Source: Bacteroidota bacterium
GTDB taxonomy: Bacteria; Bacteroidota; Bacteroidia; Flavobacteriales; Weeksellaceae
Assembly: GCA_018902795.1 (NCBI GenBank)
Contig: JAHIQD010000023.1
Location: 1-64,000 of the forward strand
DNA length: 64,000 nt
Reading direction: 5' to 3'
Made by a program: the position numbers and the translations under genes. Shown in pieces: positions 42,641 through 52,142 of this stretch (the first letter of the stretch is position 1; each line of letters starts with the position of its first letter). A model generated the notes under the pieces. It was not told where the DNA came from. It ran no database searches and saw only the letters and a list, made by a program, of their open reading frames with translations.

Positions 42641-42733
42641 ACCCGCTTTCACTACTCGCTTTTTTTATTTGGCTGCGGCGAAACTGCCGCAGCCAAATAA
42701 AAAAGAGCTCAGACATGCCGTTCAATCGGGGCT
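42641..42733 (-). ncRNA. Flavo-1-like structured RNA
   Basis: Read on the minus strand it starts AGCCCCGATTGAACGGCAT, then GAGCTC, a T-run, a perfect hairpin (GGCTGCGGC...GCCGCAGCC extended by ATTT/AAAT, 42661-42704), an A-run, and ends AGCGAGTAGTGAAAGCGGGT. The framing AGCCC-GATTGAA-GGCAT at the 5' side and a GCGGG at the 3' side are the hallmarks I know from the Flavo-1 motif common in Flavobacteriia. The call is from memory of the motif. It starts 36 bp downstream of the class III aminotransferase gene. The remaining gap 42520-42640 has no gene. Confidence 0.5.
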
Positions 42734-42768
42734 AAAAGTTCATTCAGTTTTTCCTTTGAAATGGGTTT

Positions 42769-43944
42769 TCAGTCTTCATTTAAAACTTCCAGAATAATTC
42801 TGCAGCCTTCCCGGATTTCTTCCAAAGACAAAGTTAAAGGCGGAGAAATCCTCATGTACTCATTACGGTACAGCTGCCAGAAAACGACCAGACCTTTTTC
42901 CATACACCGTTTGGCGACCTTCAGAGTATATTCCGGCGAGCCCAGATTTACGGCAAGCATTAATCCGCGTCCGTTGATATTTTTAATTTTAGGATGAACC
43001 AGCAGTTCACGGAAGAGCTGCTCTTTCTTTTCCACTTCATCCATCAGTCCGCTTTCCAACACTTCTTTTAAGGTTGCATAACTTGCAGCTGCAATCAGCG
43101 GATTACCGCCAAAAGTAGTAATATGACCCAGTTTTGGAGAATGTGACAGCGTTTCCATAATTTTACGGGAACTCATAAATGCTCCCACAGGAACGCCTCC
43201 TCCCATGCCTTTACCCATCACGAGGATATCAGGAACAATTCCGTAATGTTCGAAAGCAAATAACTTTCCTGTCCGTCCGAACCCGGGTTGGATTTCATCC
43301 AAAATAAGCAACGCACCCACTTCTTCGCACCGCGCTTTGAGTTTCTTCAGATAATCATTTTCAGGAACAAGAAATCCTGCAGCTCCCTGGATGGTCTCCA
43401 GAATAACACAGGCGGTTTTCTCCGTGATTTTTTCTAAATCCTTTACATCATTAAACTCAATAAAACTTACCAAAGGTAAAAGCGGACGAAACTCACGTTT
43501 GTGATATTCATTCCCGGAAACCGACAAAGCGCCATGCGTGTTGCCGTGATAAGAATTCTTAAAAGAGATAATTTCTTCTCTTCCGGTGTATCTTTTTGCC
43601 AGTTTCAAACTTCCGTCGATGGCTTCTGCACCTGAATTCACCAGATAAGTCACCTCCAAAGGTTCCGGAGTTGCCTCTGCTAAAAGTTTACAGAGTTTTA
43701 CGGGCATTTCCTGGGCGTACTCACCATAAACCATGACGTGCAGGTATTTTTCAGCCTGGGTTTTAATAGCTTCTACAATTTTCGGATGGGAATGACCTAA
43801 GGTATTGGCGGAAACTCCGGCAACAAAATCGAGGTATTTTCTGCCGTCTTTGCCGTAGATGTAACTTCCTTCGGCTTTTTCTACTTCGAAACCTGCAGCG
43901 AACTGCGTAGTTTTAGCCTGGTACTTAAAAAAATCGGCTTGCAT
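42769..43944 (-). CDS. Class III aminotransferase (acetylornithine/aspartate aminotransferase family)
   Basis: This 391-residue PLP enzyme has LVNSGAEAIDGSLKLAKRYT near 101-120 (phosphate binding), the SYHGNTHGAL motif near 131-140, D216 in LILDEIQPGFGRTG that contacts the pyridine nitrogen, and Schiff-base K245 (VMGKGMGGGVP). Closest functional group appears to be ornithine/acetylornithine or 4-aminobutyrate-type transaminases. It lacks adjacent arginine genes, so the amino donor is not clear. The -strand gene ends 36 bp before the Flavo-1-like RNA. Confidence 0.87.
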   Translation of the reverse strand: MQADFFKYQAKTTQFAAGFEVEKAEGSYIYGKDGRKYLDFVAGVSANTLGHSHPKIVEAIKTQAEKYLHVMVYGEYAQEMPVKLCKLLAEATPEPLEVTYLVNSGAEAIDGSLKLAKRYTGREEIISFKNSYHGNTHGALSVSGNEYHKREFRPLLPLVSFIEFNDVKDLEKITEKTACVILETIQGAAGFLVPENDYLKKLKARCEEVGALLILDEIQPGFGRTGKLFAFEHYGIVPDILVMGKGMGGGVPVGAFMSSRKIMETLSHSPKLGHITTFGGNPLIAAASYATLKEVLESGLMDEVEKKEQLFRELLVHPKIKNINGRGLMLAVNLGSPEYTLKVAKRCMEKGLVVFWQLYRNEYMRISPPLTLSLEEIREGCRIILEVLNED

Positions 43945-44040
43945 TTTTATATATTTTTTGAATTTAAAAAAGATAGCGTTCCTACGGAACGCCTCTGTTT
44001 TTTCTTGTATTTTTCTACACTAACTTTCTTCCGGAACGTT

Positions 44041-45777
44041 TTATTTCCTTACCCTTTTCGGTTTCTTTGCCTCTTCTTTTGCCTTGGCATCGTCGATGGC
44101 TTTCTGTGCCGCGTTATATAAGGTATCATCGGACTGGTATTTCACTTCTTCATATTCAGGCGTATCAAGGAAAATGTCCTGCCACTTGCGCAACCTGTCT
44201 TTTGTATTCCAGTTGAAGTCGGGAAAGAAACGTTTCTCCCGTGCGATCTTACTCATCGGGTAGATGTCTGTATTTGCTCCCACGTTACAGGAAATGATCT
44301 GCACACGTCTTTCTTCAAATTCTGCTTCTATCGTTCCGCAGGTTGAAAGCGCAACTCCTATCCTTTCGGTCTCTTTGGTTTTCTCATTCTGGTCGTCGGC
44401 ATAAGTAATTGCCTGCGCATTACCGATAACTTTTGCAAGACTGATTTCATTCTCTTTATAGTAAACCGTCATCAGTTTGCCTTTTACCTGATTGAATTCA
44501 TCCTTTAAATTTAATGAATCTGCTTTACTGATGGCGAAGGCATTTCCTACTACTTTTAAAGAATCAATATATTCGCTTTCCGTATCGAAATAGGCTTCGA
44601 TCTTATCACCCGTCACCTGTTTTTCACCACTCCACGCAATAGGTTTTCCGAAGAGATGCATAATGCCGTCGGTTTCATTAAATGACAGCGAATCCGCCCG
44701 CACCTGAATATTAGATTTAAACATTCTCGACTTTTTGTAGGCTCTAAGGAAACTCTTCTTTTTTAACGGGTTGGTTTCATCAATCTTCTGGTAAGCCAAA
44801 ATCTTCTGTGCGGAGAAATACATGGAATCTTTTTCTAAAATCTTCACCGCATACGGACGGTCCGTCATCATTGCTGAATCTTTCTTTTCATAGATTTCAC
44901 CGTAACCACCCTTCATATAGCGTCTTTCCTTGGGATCGCGGAGTGTCACATTTCCCTTAGCTGTTCCAAATCCGGTAATCTGATTGAAATACATATCATC
45001 TCCGGTCAGTATTTTATCGTTATAATGAATTCTGGAATTCTTCTTCAGATATACTTCTTTGGAAGTCATATTGTAGGTTCCTTTTTCCGTATATATAAGA
45101 TTGGCGGGGTTTTTCTTATTGGTTATTGTAGTAGGTCCGCTGAAAATTGCGGTATTGGTGTTTTGGTTCTGCACGATGTTCGTGCCTTCCACCGTATAAT
45201 CGGGGTTATTAATTTTAACATTCCCAGTGAAATCAATCATTTTTGAGTTCAGATCGTAGGTCGCCGACTTGGTGTACATTACATTTGTAGCATCCGAAAT
45301 GGTTCCTCCGGTATTGAAGTAGGCTTTGTTTGACAGCCTGTCGTAATACAGCGTTTCGGTCTTGATGGTTTGTTTAGGATCAGTAAGCACCACATTTTTT
45401 CTTGCGATTCCCTTCTGTGAGTTTCCGTCATACTCCATTTCTCCGGCAGTAATTACCGAACCGTCCGAATTTTGAAGTTTTACATTGCCGATGGCTTTCA
45501 CAAAGTTCTGCTCTTCATAGAAAATCACTTCATCTGCACTCAGGAGCGAGCCCTGATGTTCAAACTGCACATTGCCCGAGAAATAGGGATTACCGCTATA
45601 CTTTTCCGGTGTTTTCTGAAAGAAATCTGAATGAATGAGACGCACCTTTTCGCCCTGCGGAGCTTTCTGCGCGGTATTGAAATAAGGATCTTTCACCAAA
45701 GGATCCTGTGGTTTTGTAGCAATCTGCGCAAAAGAATGTGCACTGATGAAAAGAAATAACACGAAAAGTTTTTTCAT
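44041..45777 (-). CDS. OstA-like / LptA-type LPS transport protein
   Basis: This 578-residue protein has a signal peptide (MKKLFVLFLFISAHSFAQ) and repeated OstA/LptA beta-jellyroll strands (LSADEVIFYEEQNFVKAIGN near 78-97, YDLNSKMIDFTGNVKI near 174-189, and KIEAYFDTESEYIDSLKVVG). It carries a Lys/Ala-rich tail (AKAKEEAKKPKRVRK). Such proteins form the periplasmic bridge carrying LPS to the outer membrane; Bacteroidota versions are longer than LptA. Its ATG overlaps the stop of the Fur-family gene (TAATG), so the two are translationally coupled. Confidence 0.85.
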   Translation of the reverse strand: MKKLFVLFLFISAHSFAQIATKPQDPLVKDPYFNTAQKAPQGEKVRLIHSDFFQKTPEKYSGNPYFSGNVQFEHQGSLLSADEVIFYEEQNFVKAIGNVKLQNSDGSVITAGEMEYDGNSQKGIARKNVVLTDPKQTIKTETLYYDRLSNKAYFNTGGTISDATNVMYTKSATYDLNSKMIDFTGNVKINNPDYTVEGTNIVQNQNTNTAIFSGPTTITNKKNPANLIYTEKGTYNMTSKEVYLKKNSRIHYNDKILTGDDMYFNQITGFGTAKGNVTLRDPKERRYMKGGYGEIYEKKDSAMMTDRPYAVKILEKDSMYFSAQKILAYQKIDETNPLKKKSFLRAYKKSRMFKSNIQVRADSLSFNETDGIMHLFGKPIAWSGEKQVTGDKIEAYFDTESEYIDSLKVVGNAFAISKADSLNLKDEFNQVKGKLMTVYYKENEISLAKVIGNAQAITYADDQNEKTKETERIGVALSTCGTIEAEFEERRVQIISCNVGANTDIYPMSKIAREKRFFPDFNWNTKDRLRKWQDIFLDTPEYEEVKYQSDDTLYNAAQKAIDDAKAKEEAKKPKRVRK

Positions 45778-46253
45778 TAATTTTTTTTGGTACCGTAAAA
45801 ATAAAGCGAATGAGAATCAATAGTTACGCCAAATGCGTTTTCAATTGCTTCCTTAATTCCCTGAATTCTAGGGTCGCAGAACTCGATGATTTCTTCAATT
45901 TCTTTGTCTGAATCTTTCTTGTAAATCACCAGGTGATCATGCTGTTTATCGAAGTAAGACTTCTCATAAGAGGAAGAAGTAAGTGTTTTTTCCCCGAACT
46001 GGTGTTTACGGATCAAGCCTGCATCGAGAAAAATTTCAATCGTATTGTAAATGGTTGCCTTGGACACATGATATTTCTTCTGCATCATCAGAAGGTAAAG
46101 ATCATCCACATTAAAGTGATGTTCCATGGAATATATTTCTTCCAGGATCGTATAGCGTTCAGGAGTATTTCTAAAACCTTTATCCTGCAGGTACTGTCTT
46201 AAAACCTCCTTTATCGTCGTTATATTGAGTTCTTTCTGTTTAGTATTCATCAA
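45777..46253 (-). CDS. Fur-family transcriptional regulator, atypical zinc site
   Basis: This 158-residue protein has the winged-helix domain of Fur (NTPERYTILEEIYSMEHHFN near 28-47; HVSKATIYNTIEIFLDAGLI near 62-81) and a dimerisation domain with HDHLVIYKKDSDKEIEEIIE near 109-128. The usual CxxC structural zinc pair is absent (the place reads VIYKKD), so metal sensing may differ. It is in one operon with OstA-like protein. It probably regulates metal homeostasis, but the target metal is unknown. Confidence 0.88.
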   Translation of the reverse strand: MMNTKQKELNITTIKEVLRQYLQDKGFRNTPERYTILEEIYSMEHHFNVDDLYLLMMQKKYHVSKATIYNTIEIFLDAGLIRKHQFGEKTLTSSSYEKSYFDKQHDHLVIYKKDSDKEIEEIIEFCDPRIQGIKEAIENAFGVTIDSHSLYFYGTKKN

Positions 46254-46318
46254 AAAAATTATCTACAAATTTATTGATTTTATTCTAAATGAAAACCCTG
46301 GTGTTTCCATAAAAAAAA

Positions 46319-46342
46319 ATTCCCGAAAAAAATACGGGAATT
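46319..46342 (-). terminator. Terminator after kup
   Basis: AATTCCCG and CGGGAATT form the stem; on the minus strand it is followed by TTTTTTTTTATGG. Confidence 0.8.
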
Positions 46343-46347
46343 TGTTA

Positions 46348-48339
46348 TTATGAATTGTAATGTCTGAATTCAACCTGCTTAATTTTCTTGGTAATCACCT
46401 TCTGATCCAGCAGCGGCGCAGATTCCACTACCACATTATGGGCAGAAATTCCCCACGCTTTGAAATCGTCGCTGCCAATATATTTCACAAAATTATAAAT
46501 ATTGAGCGTCATTTTTTCTTTCACCGTTAACAGGGTATCGTTGATATAGGTGTTGTCAATAATGACATATTTAAGATCCGGCGGTATGTTAAAGGCACGT
46601 AGTGAAGGATGGCTGCTTCGGGACGGGATACTGCCCTCTTCCATCATATCTGCCAAAACCTGATCGAAATAATCATTAATTCTTCTGTCGATCTTAAAAC
46701 CGAGAAGGAAATTAATTCTGTAAATTGTTCCAGGCATTATTTCATCAATGGTATATTTGAATGTGAACGGATCTTCCTGATTGACAATATTTAAAATAAA
46801 ATAATGATCGGCCCGTTTCGGCTGCTTCCGCAGAATGGAATAAATGATTTTCGATTCTATTTCGTCCTCTCTTTTCGCGCGGCTTAGGAAAGCCAGATTG
46901 GTGGCATATTTAGGGATGGTTTCATCCAGTTTTAGATCTTTAATAATGGTCACATACTTATCGAGTTTAACGAATTTGATAAATTTTCCCTTGATAAGCC
47001 GGCCGTTATACCAGGCATACATACAGGTTGCAATAAAGCCACCCAGAGCCATTGTAAGCCAACCGCCATCGAAAAACTTGATAACGTTGGCATAGAAAAA
47101 TCCTAATTCTATAAAAAGGTAAACCGTAACAAATCCGATGGCAAAAATTTTATTTACCCTGGTTCTGCTGAGCCAGTAAAACAAAAGCGTTGTGGTCATT
47201 AACATAGTAATCGTGATGGTCAAACCATACGCCGCTTCCATCAGTTCAGATTTTTTGAAATATATCACCACGATAAAACAAAGGACCATCAATCCCCAGT
47301 TGATTCTTGGAATATACATCTGACCCTTAATTCCGGACGGATAATCGATTTGCTGATTGGGCCAGAAAGAAACCGACATCGCCTCTGAAAACATCGTAAA
47401 AGATCCGGTAATAACTGACTGACTGGCAATAATGGCGGCCGCTGTTGCGAGGATCACTCCCGGAAGAATCGCCCATTGAGGCATAATTCCAAATATCGGA
47501 TTGATTCCTTCAGCCACCTGATGATAATTATCAAGCAACCAGGCTCCCTGTCCTAAATAATTCAAAATGAGCATAATTTTTACGAAAACCCAACTCACGC
47601 GTATATTTTGTTTGCCACAGTGTCCTAAATCTGAATACAGCGCCTCAGCACCTGTGGTACAAAGGAAAACCGCACCCATAATCACAATTGCACTGGGCGA
47701 ATGGGTGATTAAATTATAAGCATAATAGGGATTAAAAGCTTTCAAAATATCGAGATGGTCAAAAACATGCACGGACCCGAATATCCCGAGCACGAGAAAC
47801 CAAAGCACCATCACGGGACCGAAGAACTTTCCTATCGATGCAGTACCAAACTGCTGAATAAAAAAGACTATCGCCAGAATAATCAGGGTAATTGCAACCA
47901 CAGGGGTATGCGGACTGTAGATCTTAAGACCTTCCACTGCCGACATAACCGTAAGTGAAGGAGTTATCACACTGTCGGCGACCAACGTTGCGGCTCCGAT
48001 AATCGCAATAACATAGAGCCATTTCTTTTTGAGTCTTTTTACCAGGGAATACAGAGAAAGAATTCCGCCTTCCCCTTTATTATCGGCTCTTAAAGCGATC
48101 ACCACATATTTAATGGTAGTTTGGAGGGTAAGCGTCCAGATGATACATGAAAGCGCTCCTTCAATATAATCATCAAAAGGCATACTTCCGCCATCTTTTC
48201 TGGCATTCACAATCGCCTTCATCACATAAAGCGGCGAGGTTCCGATATCACCGAAAACAATTCCTAGGGAAACCAAAACCCCCATTGCTGTGAGTTTTTT
48301 CGTATCAAAATGATGACCGCCTTCAACTACTTCTGACAT
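46348..48339 (-). CDS. kup: KUP-family potassium uptake protein
   Basis: This 663-residue protein has about 12 membrane helices in residues 1-450. The signature is FGDIGTSPLYVMKAIV near 29-44, with ADSVITPSLTVMSAVEGL near 120-137 and GTASIGKFFGPVMVLWF near 170-186. A cytoplasmic C-terminal domain of about 200 residues follows. It couples K+ uptake to H+ in the inner membrane. Length matches the family (about 620-650). The gene has its own promoter and terminator. Confidence 0.95.
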   Translation of the reverse strand: MSEVVEGGHHFDTKKLTAMGVLVSLGIVFGDIGTSPLYVMKAIVNARKDGGSMPFDDYIEGALSCIIWTLTLQTTIKYVVIALRADNKGEGGILSLYSLVKRLKKKWLYVIAIIGAATLVADSVITPSLTVMSAVEGLKIYSPHTPVVAITLIILAIVFFIQQFGTASIGKFFGPVMVLWFLVLGIFGSVHVFDHLDILKAFNPYYAYNLITHSPSAIVIMGAVFLCTTGAEALYSDLGHCGKQNIRVSWVFVKIMLILNYLGQGAWLLDNYHQVAEGINPIFGIMPQWAILPGVILATAAAIIASQSVITGSFTMFSEAMSVSFWPNQQIDYPSGIKGQMYIPRINWGLMVLCFIVVIYFKKSELMEAAYGLTITITMLMTTTLLFYWLSRTRVNKIFAIGFVTVYLFIELGFFYANVIKFFDGGWLTMALGGFIATCMYAWYNGRLIKGKFIKFVKLDKYVTIIKDLKLDETIPKYATNLAFLSRAKREDEIESKIIYSILRKQPKRADHYFILNIVNQEDPFTFKYTIDEIMPGTIYRINFLLGFKIDRRINDYFDQVLADMMEEGSIPSRSSHPSLRAFNIPPDLKYVIIDNTYINDTLLTVKEKMTLNIYNFVKYIGSDDFKAWGISAHNVVVESAPLLDQKVITKKIKQVEFRHYNS

Positions 48340-48360
48340 TCTTTAATAATATTTAATGCA

Positions 48361-48368
48361 CAAATTTA
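48361..48368 (-). promoter_or_regulatory. -7 promoter element of kup
   Basis: TAAATTTG on the minus strand, 21 bp before the ATG at 48339. Confidence 0.55.
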
Positions 48369-48427
48369 GATTAAAAAATAATTCAGAAATGATTTTTAGT
48401 AATTAAATGACGATTTAAACAAAAAAA

Positions 48428-48443
48428 ACTCCCTTTCGGGAGT
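48428..48443 (-). terminator. Terminator after pdhB
   Basis: ACTCCC-TTTC-GGGAGT; on the minus strand it is followed by TTTTTTTG. Confidence 0.8.
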
Positions 48444-48449
48444 TTCTGT

Positions 48450-49439
48450 TTATGCTTTGATATACATTGCTTTCTTAATTTCTTCTTTCACTTTCTCCAG
48501 TTTCGGGAACCATTCGGCAAATAAAGCCGCTGAATAAGGTGCCGGCGCATCCGGAGTGGTAATTCTTTTAATTGGCGCATCCAGATAATCAAACGCTTTC
48601 TGCTGAACCATATAAGTAATTTCTGATGAAACAGATCCAAACGGCCACGCTTCTTCAAGAATAACCAGTCTGTTTGTTTTCTTCACAGATGCAATCACAG
48701 TATCAAAATCCAACGGACGAACAGTTCTCAAATCGATCACTTCAACTGAGATCCCTTCTTTTTCCATATCTTCTGCAGCCTGCATCGCCAACTTCATGAT
48801 TTTACCAAAAGAAACCAAAGTAACATCTTTACCTTCTTTCTTGATATCTGCTTTCCCGATCGGGATATAATATTCTTCTTCCGGAATTTCCATTTTGTCT
48901 CCATACATCTGCTCAGACTCCATGAAGATCACAGGATCGTTGTCCTGAATTGCCGATTTCAATAAACCTTTCGCATCATAAGGATTTGAAGGAACCACTA
49001 CTTTTAAACCCGGTGTGTTTGCAAACCAGCTTTCCAGCGCCTGAGAGTGTGTTGCACCCAACTGACCTGCTGACGCCGTAGGACCTCTGAAAACGATCGG
49101 GCAATTCCACTGTCCACCGCTCATCTGGCGAATTTTGGCAGCGTTATTAATGATCTGGTCAATACCAACCAAGGCAAAATTAAAAGTCATGTATTCAACA
49201 ATCGGTCTGTTCCCGTTCATTGCCGAACCTACCGCAATTCCTGTAAAGCCGAGCTCCGCAATTGGGGTATCGATTACTCTTTTTGGGCCGAATTCGTCGA
49301 GCATACCTTTCGATGCTTTGTAAGCACCGTTGTATTCAGCAACTTCTTCACCCATTAAATAAATTGATTGATCCTTACGCATTTCCTCGCTCATTGCCTG
49401 GGCAATCACTTCACGAAAAGTATATTCCTTCATATTCAT
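48450..49439 (-). CDS. pdhB: Pyruvate dehydrogenase E1 component, beta subunit
   Basis: This 329-residue subunit binds thiamine diphosphate with E1-alpha and feeds acetyl groups to the E2 lipoyl domain. It has REVIAQAMSEEMRKDQSIYL and MGEEVAEYNGAYKASKG near 9-45, FGPKRVIDTPIAELGFTGIA near 50-69, GPTASAGQLGATHSQALESW near 119-138 and a C-terminal VIDLRTVRPLDFDTV near 236-250. Two start codons (MNMKEY) are six bases apart. No E1-alpha gene is nearby. The gene is monocistronic with promoter at 49455 and terminator at 48428. Confidence 0.93.
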   Translation of the reverse strand: MNMKEYTFREVIAQAMSEEMRKDQSIYLMGEEVAEYNGAYKASKGMLDEFGPKRVIDTPIAELGFTGIAVGSAMNGNRPIVEYMTFNFALVGIDQIINNAAKIRQMSGGQWNCPIVFRGPTASAGQLGATHSQALESWFANTPGLKVVVPSNPYDAKGLLKSAIQDNDPVIFMESEQMYGDKMEIPEEEYYIPIGKADIKKEGKDVTLVSFGKIMKLAMQAAEDMEKEGISVEVIDLRTVRPLDFDTVIASVKKTNRLVILEEAWPFGSVSSEITYMVQQKAFDYLDAPIKRITTPDAPAPYSAALFAEWFPKLEKVKEEIKKAMYIKA

Positions 49440-49454
49440 TGAAAAATTAGACTA

Positions 49455-49462
49455 CAAAAGTA
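49455..49462 (-). promoter_or_regulatory. -7 promoter element of pdhB
   Basis: TACTTTTG on the minus strand, 15 bp before the ATG at 49439. Confidence 0.6.
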
Positions 49463-49505
49463 AAGATTTTTTCCCAAACCTTCAGATGATATTGGACATA
49501 AAAAA

Positions 49506-49527
49506 AAGCAACTCTTTCGAATTGCTT
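49506..49527 (-). terminator. Terminator after the DUF2147 gene
   Basis: AAGCAA and TTGCTT form the stem with a TTTCGAA loop; on the minus strand it is followed by TTTTTTTATG. Confidence 0.7.
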
Positions 49528-49546
49528 TTTTATTTTATTTTCAAGA

Positions 49547-49966
49547 TTATTTTACCGCATGCCAGGTTTGGCTTCTTCCGATGAGTGAAAATCCAATATA
49601 TCCTCTAACATTCAGTTTATCACCTTCTCTGGTGATATTACATTTGTAAGTTTTACCTGTTTTAGGATCGGTAATGGTACCTCCTGTAAATTCCTTACCT
49701 TCTTTTTTCATTCCTCTTACGATTTCCATTCCCAAAATCGGTTTGTTTTTTCTGTCGTCTTTACAGTCGATACAGGTTTCATGAGTAGGTTTTATTAAAA
49801 GCTGCGACACTTTTCCGTAGTACTTGCCATCAGATTTTTTGTAGATTTCTACAATAGATTTTGCCTGTCCTGTTTCATCATCGATGGTTTTCCATTTTCC
49901 TTCGATTTGAGCATAAGAAAGCGTTGCGAAAAATAAAGCAACGAAAGCGAAAATTATTTTTTTCAT
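49547..49966 (-). CDS. DUF2147-domain secreted protein
   Basis: This 139-residue protein has a signal peptide (MKKIIFAFVALFFATLSYAQ). DUF2147 motifs are IEGKWKTIDDETGQAKSIVE near 21-40, CIDCKDDRKNKPILGMEIVR near 65-84, GGTITDPKTGKTYKCNI near 95-111, and the end VRGYIGFSLIGRSQTWHAV. The fold is a small periplasmic beta-barrel (lipocalin-like). Function is unknown; two CxxC-like cysteines (CIDC) may bind metal or form a disulfide. Confidence 0.88.
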   Translation of the reverse strand: MKKIIFAFVALFFATLSYAQIEGKWKTIDDETGQAKSIVEIYKKSDGKYYGKVSQLLIKPTHETCIDCKDDRKNKPILGMEIVRGMKKEGKEFTGGTITDPKTGKTYKCNITREGDKLNVRGYIGFSLIGRSQTWHAVK

Positions 49967-50104
49967 TTTATAAATTATTTTAATTTTTAGTTGGATAAAT
50001 GTAATTAAAAAAAGTTAAACACCAAATATTTAACTATCCGTAACATAGTTTACAAGAGAAAAGCCAAAATCCTAAAATTTAAACGCCGGTTTAATTTCAG
50101 AGTC

Positions 50105-52027
50105 TTAATTCAGTTTACGGTTAATTACCCGGTTCATATAATCCTGATACCAGGCTTTGCTTTTCATTTCGCCCAGTGTTACCTCAGGATTTTTCACTTT
50201 ACCGAGAAGATTTTTTTCGAAACCCAAATCTTTGATATCATAAATTCCTGTAAAATCTTTTCCGTCGAACAGGTAGATATAATTTCCAATCAAAAACTGC
50301 TCTACCCCACTGGAATTTACAATTAAGTAATCTTCTTTCTTATCGGAAACCAGGCTTCTTCCCCAGCTTCGGATCTTTTTGTTATAGCCCATCAGATCTG
50401 CCAAAGTAGGATAAATATCCATTTGCTGGGCAGGTTCGGTAATCTCTCCTTTCAGGTTGTATTTGGGATTTGGCGAATAAAACAGAATCGGTACGGCGAA
50501 ACGGTTCATCGCTTTTTCATATTCAGGATAAGCAACCTGATTCGTATGATCTGCTACGACAACGAATATTGTATTATTAAACCAGGGCATTTTCTCTGCG
50601 GTTTCAAAAAACTTTTTCAGTGCAAAATCGGTATAACCAATCGGTTCGTGAATTTCCAGCGGACCTTTTTTGAATTTGCCCTGATATTTCTCCGGCACTT
50701 TAAAAGGATGATGCGATGACGCTGAAAACATCGTTGCCATAAAAGGAGATTTTTTTGTGTTCAGCGTTTTGGCAAAATACTGAAAGAACGGCTCGTCCCA
50801 AATCCCCCACATTCCGTCAAAATCCGCATCGTTATTGTATTCGTTTTTTCCGTAATAATGTTTGAACCCGAGAATATTCCCGAAACCTAGAAACCCCATT
50901 GAACCATTAGGTGCGCCGTGAAAAAAAGAAGTATCGTAACCCATTTCATTTGAAACCGAAACAATCGACTGTATTTTCTGGTTGGAATAAGGCGAACTTG
51001 TAAACGCGTCCTTCAGACTCGGAATTCCTGCCAAAACCGAACTCATTCCGTGGATCGACTGTCTTCCGTTGGCAAACGCATTCGTTGCAATCAGACTCTG
51101 CCCAGCCAAACTGTCGAAAAACGGCGTATAGGAAACAAAATTTTTAATATTGGTATTTCTGTTGAATGCACCGGAATATTCTTTGCCAAAACTTTCAATA
51201 ATGAAAATAACGATGTTCGGTTTCAGTTCTACATCTGGTCTCTGATACAGTTTATAAGGTTTAATGTTTTCATTAATGAACTTTTCATCCACAAAATGCA
51301 CTTCCTGGAAATTATTGGTATTCATCGTCCTGAAAAAGGAAAAAACGCTGTTCAGAACTACATTTGCCTGCAGCGGATTATCCACGTGCCGATTGGCATC
51401 TACGAGATTAATCGGTCTTGTAGAATGTTTGAAATCACCACGGATTCCCCCTACAACCAGCGTTGCAACGATACATAAAGTAAGAACTGAAAGCGAAAAA
51501 TACCGCCATTTCTTTACCGGCGTCTCTTCCTTCACTTTTACTTTTCGGTAAAGGAAAATCCAGAAAATCATCAGAACAATAAACCAGAAAATCACAAAAG
51601 GATGTTCAACAACAGAAACCAAAAACACCTTCCCGATATTTTTTTCATGCTGCGCAACGTGCATCGCAGCCATTGTGAGTCTTGCCTGTGAGAATTTATA
51701 ATACACAAAATCGCCGAAATTCATTCCATAAGCGATTCCGTTGGTGATGAAATAGAGGTAAAACAAAAACTTCTGGTAATATGTTTTGGTATTGATGACC
51801 AGCGGAACCAAACTCAGCAGAATAAAAAGGGAATTTACATAGAGAATCGCCGTGGTATCAAAAGCGGTTCCGTGATAAGCAATATTAAAATAATCGGAAA
51901 CCGAATCGATCCCGATTAAATTTTTATTGAAAAACCAAAATAAAAAACGTGCAATCTGATAGAAGAAGAACGCTAAAAAAATCCTGTAAAAAAGAGCAAA
52001 AACCTCCTGTAATCTTATATCTTTCAT
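50105..52027 (-). CDS. LTA synthase-like membrane sulfatase
   Basis: This 640-residue protein has five N-terminal membrane helices within residues about 1-200, then a periplasmic alkaline phosphatase/sulfatase domain. Metal-site motifs are NIVIFIIESFGKEYSG near 272-287, NGRQSIHGMSSVLAGIP near 322-338 (nucleophile Ser/Thr), TMFSASSHHPFKVPEKY near 438-454, and VVVADHTNQVA near 493-503. Such proteins transfer phosphoglycerol-type groups to membrane lipids or glycans; Gram-negatives lack teichoic acids, so the acceptor is probably another envelope lipid or sugar. Downstream is an intergenic gap of 138 bp without a clear terminator. Confidence 0.9.
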   Translation of the reverse strand: MKDIRLQEVFALFYRIFLAFFFYQIARFLFWFFNKNLIGIDSVSDYFNIAYHGTAFDTTAILYVNSLFILLSLVPLVINTKTYYQKFLFYLYFITNGIAYGMNFGDFVYYKFSQARLTMAAMHVAQHEKNIGKVFLVSVVEHPFVIFWFIVLMIFWIFLYRKVKVKEETPVKKWRYFSLSVLTLCIVATLVVGGIRGDFKHSTRPINLVDANRHVDNPLQANVVLNSVFSFFRTMNTNNFQEVHFVDEKFINENIKPYKLYQRPDVELKPNIVIFIIESFGKEYSGAFNRNTNIKNFVSYTPFFDSLAGQSLIATNAFANGRQSIHGMSSVLAGIPSLKDAFTSSPYSNQKIQSIVSVSNEMGYDTSFFHGAPNGSMGFLGFGNILGFKHYYGKNEYNNDADFDGMWGIWDEPFFQYFAKTLNTKKSPFMATMFSASSHHPFKVPEKYQGKFKKGPLEIHEPIGYTDFALKKFFETAEKMPWFNNTIFVVVADHTNQVAYPEYEKAMNRFAVPILFYSPNPKYNLKGEITEPAQQMDIYPTLADLMGYNKKIRSWGRSLVSDKKEDYLIVNSSGVEQFLIGNYIYLFDGKDFTGIYDIKDLGFEKNLLGKVKNPEVTLGEMKSKAWYQDYMNRVINRKLN

Positions 52028-52129
52028 TCAATTTATTAAAAACAGCGCTGCAAATTTACATTAATTTCATATTTCCGTATTAATTAGTTTTTTTCAGAAA
52101 AATGAACTCAGGAATTTTAATAAAAACCT

Positions 52130-52137
52130 TATTTTTG
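52130..52137 (+). promoter_or_regulatory. -7 element of pssA, predicted leaderless
   Basis: TATTTTTG followed by CTTCT and the ATG at 52143. The five-base gap places the transcription start at or next to the start codon. Confidence 0.5.
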
Positions 52138-52142
52138 CTTCT

